A stretch of 64,000 nucleotides of DNA from Psychromonas ossibalaenae ATCC BAA-1528 (GTDB lineage Bacteria > Pseudomonadota > Gammaproteobacteria > Enterobacterales > Psychromonadaceae). A model generated the notes under the pieces. That model was not told where the DNA came from. It searched no databases and saw nothing but the letters and a program-made list of their open reading frames with translations. Position 1 is the stretch's first letter. Each line of letters starts with the position of its first letter. This document shows positions 61,254 through 64,000 of this stretch, in pieces. The stretch is from positions 1 to 64,000 of the forward strand of contig NZ_KB906977.1 in the NCBI RefSeq assembly GCF_000381745.1, written 5' to 3'. Both the position numbers and the translations under genes were made by a program.

Positions 61254-63614
61254 TTATCTCGGCTTTTTGTTGTTAGTGGTAAATTTACCTGCTTTTTTTA
61301 CCCCGCCTCTCTGCGGCTTGCCGGCTCCTAATTTTACAGGTTTACTACTGCCGGACTTAGCTGATTTATTTGCTCCAGGTCTGCCTGCTTTACCACCTTC
61401 CTGTTTAACTGTTTTGTTGTCACTGTTATTTTTAAACTGCGAAGAGCCGCTGTGTCTTGTGACAGCACGCTGCGCGGGTTTGTTATTGGTTGTAAATTTA
61501 CCCTGCGCCGCTATTCCCTGTTTTTCATTACGAGACTCAGGGGGCACTAAATGATTGGGACCTTTACCAATCAGTTTTCGTGCTAAGCCTAATTTTTTCA
61601 AGGTTTCACGAATCAGCGGCCAGTTTTCCGCTACATGGTAACGTAAAATGGCTTTATGAATTTTACGCTGGCGTCCGCCCTTAGCCGTAAATACCTCTTC
61701 ACTGTCTTTACTGATTTTATGCAGAGGATTTCTTTCTGAATGGTACATAGTGGTTGCATTTGCCAGCGGTGACGGATAAAAGTTCTGCACTTGATCCAGT
61801 TTAAAATTATTACTTTTTAGCCATAGAGCAAGATTGATCATATCTTTATCAGTTGTGCCGGGATGCGCAGAGATAAAGTAAGGTATTAAAAACTGTTTTT
61901 TACCGGCAGCTTTTGAATACTTTTCAAACATCGCTTTAAATGTGTCATAGGTACCCATACCCGGTTTCATCATTTTATCCAGCGGCCCTTTTTCAGTATG
62001 CTCCGGTGCTATTTTAAGGTAACCGCCGACATGATGCTCGACCAGCTCTCTTACATAACGAGGATCCTCTACTGCGATGTCGTAACGGACACCTGAGGCG
62101 ATTAATATCTTTTTAATACCGGACAGTTTACGCGCACGTCGATATAGGTTGATGGTATGTTCATGGTCGGTATTCATGTGATGACAAATATCAGGGAATA
62201 CGCAGCTTAAGCGGCGGCAGGTCTGTTCGGCCTTGGGGCTTTTACATTTCAAACGGTACATATTGGCAGTCGGGCCGCCCAGGTCGGAAATAACACCGGT
62301 AAATCCAGGCACTTTATCGCGAATTGTTTCTATTTCTTTAATAATCGAATCTTCAGAACGGCTTTGTATTACTCGTCCCTCATGCTCGGTAATGGAGCAG
62401 AATGTACAGCCGCCGAAACAGCCGCGCATAATGTTGATTGAGAAACGGATCATATCGTAAGCAGGGATTTTAGCATCGCCGTAAGCCGGGTGCGGTATAC
62501 GCTGAAAAGGTAAAGCAAAGACGCTGTCAATCTCTTCGGTGGTAAGCGGGTAAGCCGGCGGGTTGATCCACACTAAACGTTCGCTGTGAAACTGCGCTAA
62601 GGCACGTGCACAGCCCGGATTTGTTTCCTGATGCATAATGCGTGAAGCATGGGCATAAAGTACTTTATCTTTGCTGACTTTTTCATAACTCGGCAGCTGA
62701 ATATAAGTGTTTTCCCAGGGTTTCTGTTTTTTAGCTTTTGCCATAGCCGGCTGAACGGTAATAACTTGTGCCGGATCTTCATTTTGTTCTGCAGCTTCAT
62801 TTAATGACGGATCTGCCAGCTTTTGAGTTGCACAGCTGACGTTAATATCGGCATAGGGGTTAATAATCGGATCTATTTTACCCATTTGATCTACTTTACG
62901 TGAATCAATACCATCCCAGTTAGGCAGTGCCTGCTTACATAAAATAGCTGTGCCGCGGATCTCGGTAAGGTCTTTGATCTGCTCGCCCTGTGATAAACGG
63001 TGGGCAACTTCTAATAATGGCCGTTCAGCATTACCGTATAATAGAATATCGGCTTTAGCATCGAGAAGCACTGAACGGCGTACTTTATCGGACCAGTAAT
63101 CATAATGCGCAATACGGCGTAAACTTGCTTCAATACCGCCGATAACCACAGGTACAGATTTATAAGCTTCTTTACAACGCTGCGTATAAGCAAGTACGGC
63201 ACGATCAGGACGTTTTCCGCCCTCATTGTTGGGAGTGTAGGCATCATCGTGGCGCATACGGCGTTCTGCGGTATAACGGTTGATCATTGAGTCCATATTA
63301 CCGGCAGATACGCCGAAAAACAGATTTGGTTTACCCAGCTTCATAAAGGCATCTTTGCTGTGCCAGTCCGGCTGGGCAATAATACCCACACGGTAACCCT
63401 GTGCTTCTAATGTGCGGCCGATAATAGCCATGCCGAAACTTGGATGATCGACATAAGCATCACCCACGACTAAGATAATGTCGCAGCTGTCCCAGCCGAG
63501 TTTTTTCATCTCTTTGCGGGACATTGGTAAAAATGGCGCTGCTTTTTCAGACCTTGCCTGGTATTGCGGATATGAGAAAAGGGGTCTTTCAGCTTGTAAT
63601 AAATCAACGCTCAT
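61254..63614 (-). CDS. ygiQ: YgiQ family radical SAM protein
   Basis: This 786-residue protein has an N-terminal YgiQ domain (about 1-300, [38 protein letters not shown]), the radical SAM cluster motif [10 protein letters not shown] (about 397), a middle [21 protein letters not shown] and the C-terminal DUF3362 part. The last 85 residues are a low-complexity Lys/Gly/Ser tail that contains KFTTNNK twice. YgiQ-type proteins have no established reaction. Isolated gene, with its terminator against recR. Confidence 0.9.
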   Translation of the reverse strand: MSVDLLQAERPLFSYPQYQARSEKAAPFLPMSRKEMKKLGWDSCDIILVVGDAYVDHPSFGMAIIGRTLEAQGYRVGIIAQPDWHSKDAFMKLGKPNLFFGVSAGNMDSMINRYTAERRMRHDDAYTPNNEGGKRPDRAVLAYTQRCKEAYKSVPVVIGGIEASLRRIAHYDYWSDKVRRSVLLDAKADILLYGNAERPLLEVAHRLSQGEQIKDLTEIRGTAILCKQALPNWDGIDSRKVDQMGKIDPIINPYADINVSCATQKLADPSLNEAAEQNEDPAQVITVQPAMAKAKKQKPWENTYIQLPSYEKVSKDKVLYAHASRIMHQETNPGCARALAQFHSERLVWINPPAYPLTTEEIDSVFALPFQRIPHPAYGDAKIPAYDMIRFSINIMRGCFGGCTFCSITEHEGRVIQSRSEDSIIKEIETIRDKVPGFTGVISDLGGPTANMYRLKCKSPKAEQTCRRLSCVFPDICHHMNTDHEHTINLYRRARKLSGIKKILIASGVRYDIAVEDPRYVRELVEHHVGGYLKIAPEHTEKGPLDKMMKPGMGTYDTFKAMFEKYSKAAGKKQFLIPYFISAHPGTTDKDMINLALWLKSNNFKLDQVQNFYPSPLANATTMYHSERNPLHKISKDSEEVFTAKGGRQRKIHKAILRYHVAENWPLIRETLKKLGLARKLIGKGPNHLVPPESRNEKQGIAAQGKFTTNNKPAQRAVTRHSGSSQFKNNSDNKTVKQEGGKAGRPGANKSAKSGSSKPVKLGAGKPQRGGVKKAGKFTTNNKKPR

Positions 63615-63811
63615 TGTAATAACCTAACTTGCTTGTTATGGGGGTAAAGAGGGCGGATTATACAGAAGAAATAATTATCTGCGACGCTTTCTTAACCGCG
63701 AATAATATGTGGAATATTAAGTGTATGAATTTAAGACAATATGTATGTTCATGTTGTGGCAGTCGAGCTAGTGCTTGACAAAATATCTTGAGGTAACGTG
63801 AGTATATGAGC

Positions 63812-63839
63812 CGGACAAGTCATTAAAATGACTTGTCCG
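63812..63839. terminator. Perfect hairpin between ygiQ and the partial gene
   Basis: CGGACAAGTCAT pairs perfectly with ATGACTTGTCCG around TAAA, followed on the plus strand by TTTAT. It lies 27 bp beyond the stop of the partial minus-strand gene. Only a weak T tract is present. Confidence 0.5.
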
Positions 63840-63865
63840 TTTATCTGATTAACTTGAAGGGGATA

Positions 63866-64000
63866 TTATTCGGAAATAATAAGGGGGTCTGCAAGCTTAC
63901 CGATTAACTGGCTGCTTTCGACTTTAACATTATTAAGCATGACATCGATTACATCACCAAGCTGCATCTCCGTCTGCTCTGCAACAATAACTTTTCCTAA
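63866..64000 (-). CDS. C-terminal part of an unidentified gene, cut by window end
   Basis: The last 135 bases encode 44 C-terminal residues on the minus strand (ending VMLNNVKVESSQLIGKL then ADPLIISE and TAA). The frame is open to the window edge. The hydrophilic/hydrophobic alternation suggests a small beta domain, but it is too short to identify. Confidence 0.55.
   Translation of the reverse strand, partial: LGKVIVAEQTEMQLGDVIDVMLNNVKVESSQLIGKLADPLIISE

Overview
The window looks like chromosomal DNA of a marine gammaproteobacterium close to Vibrionaceae or Psychromonadaceae. The evidence is initiator-tRNA relics of gammaproteobacterial type, the apt-dnaX-ybaB...recR block, rlmL and uup, a LuxP-type periplasmic protein, a LuxO/SypG-type activator, and a polysaccharide locus whose gene order matches the symbiosis polysaccharide (syp) locus of Vibrio fischeri. 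Species is inferred, not shown. There are no rRNA genes, no CRISPR array and no intact transposase.

Layout. 0-0.5 kb: the 3' half of an initiator tRNA and a decayed second copy. 0.5-5.1 kb (minus strand): a LysR regulator, a secreted protein, a Tat-exported PhoD-like phosphatase and an OprB-like porin, followed by a third, more decayed tRNA-fMet unit. 5.6-8.5 kb: an orphan luxP and ptsG. 8.8-20.2 kb (minus): a regulatory and export operon sypA-B-C-D-E, then a CheY-like receiver, a PhnD-like binding protein, a hybrid kinase (sypF position) and a sigma-54 activator (sypG). 20.6-34.5 kb (minus): an endonuclease/phosphatase-fold gene with a frameshift and the 11 biosynthetic genes sypH-R. Within each block the order is the V. 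fischeri order, but the H-R block lies upstream of the A-G block, so the locus is permuted. A 265-bp MITE-like element lies at the junction and an inverted copy lies at 37.2-37.5 kb, beyond a divergent gene for a LruC-domain secreted protein. 37.5-44.5 kb (plus): a lipoprotein gene, rlmL, a small glutaredoxin-like gene, uup and a DUF3466 gene. 44.6-50 kb: a DUF4136 lipoprotein, an orphan PstS-like protein, a GGDEF enzyme operonic with a receiver-CheC protein, and a divergent NrtS-methyl-accepting fusion. 50.4-55.4 kb (plus): dusC, a small conserved-looking ORF, apt, dnaX and ybaB. 55.4-60.3 kb: accessory genes inserted between ybaB and recR (small membrane protein, GGDEF protein, aminopeptidase P, binding protein, two gene relics). 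60.6-64 kb: recR, ygiQ and a partial gene.

How it works together. The syp-like locus would make, flip, polymerise and export a polysaccharide. Control would come from a phosphorelay (SypF to SypE and SypG) and a partner switch (SypE kinase/phosphatase acting on the STAS protein SypA). On the minus strand I find matches to the LuxO/SypG-type operator (TTGCA-N3-TGCAA), each followed by a sigma-54 -24/-12 element, ahead of sypA, sypH, sypI and sypM. A weaker sigma-54-like element faces the divergent LruC gene. The PhnD-like protein is separated from the kinase gene by one base and is a natural candidate for its ligand sensor.

Limits: all family assignments come from reading motifs; no database search was run.
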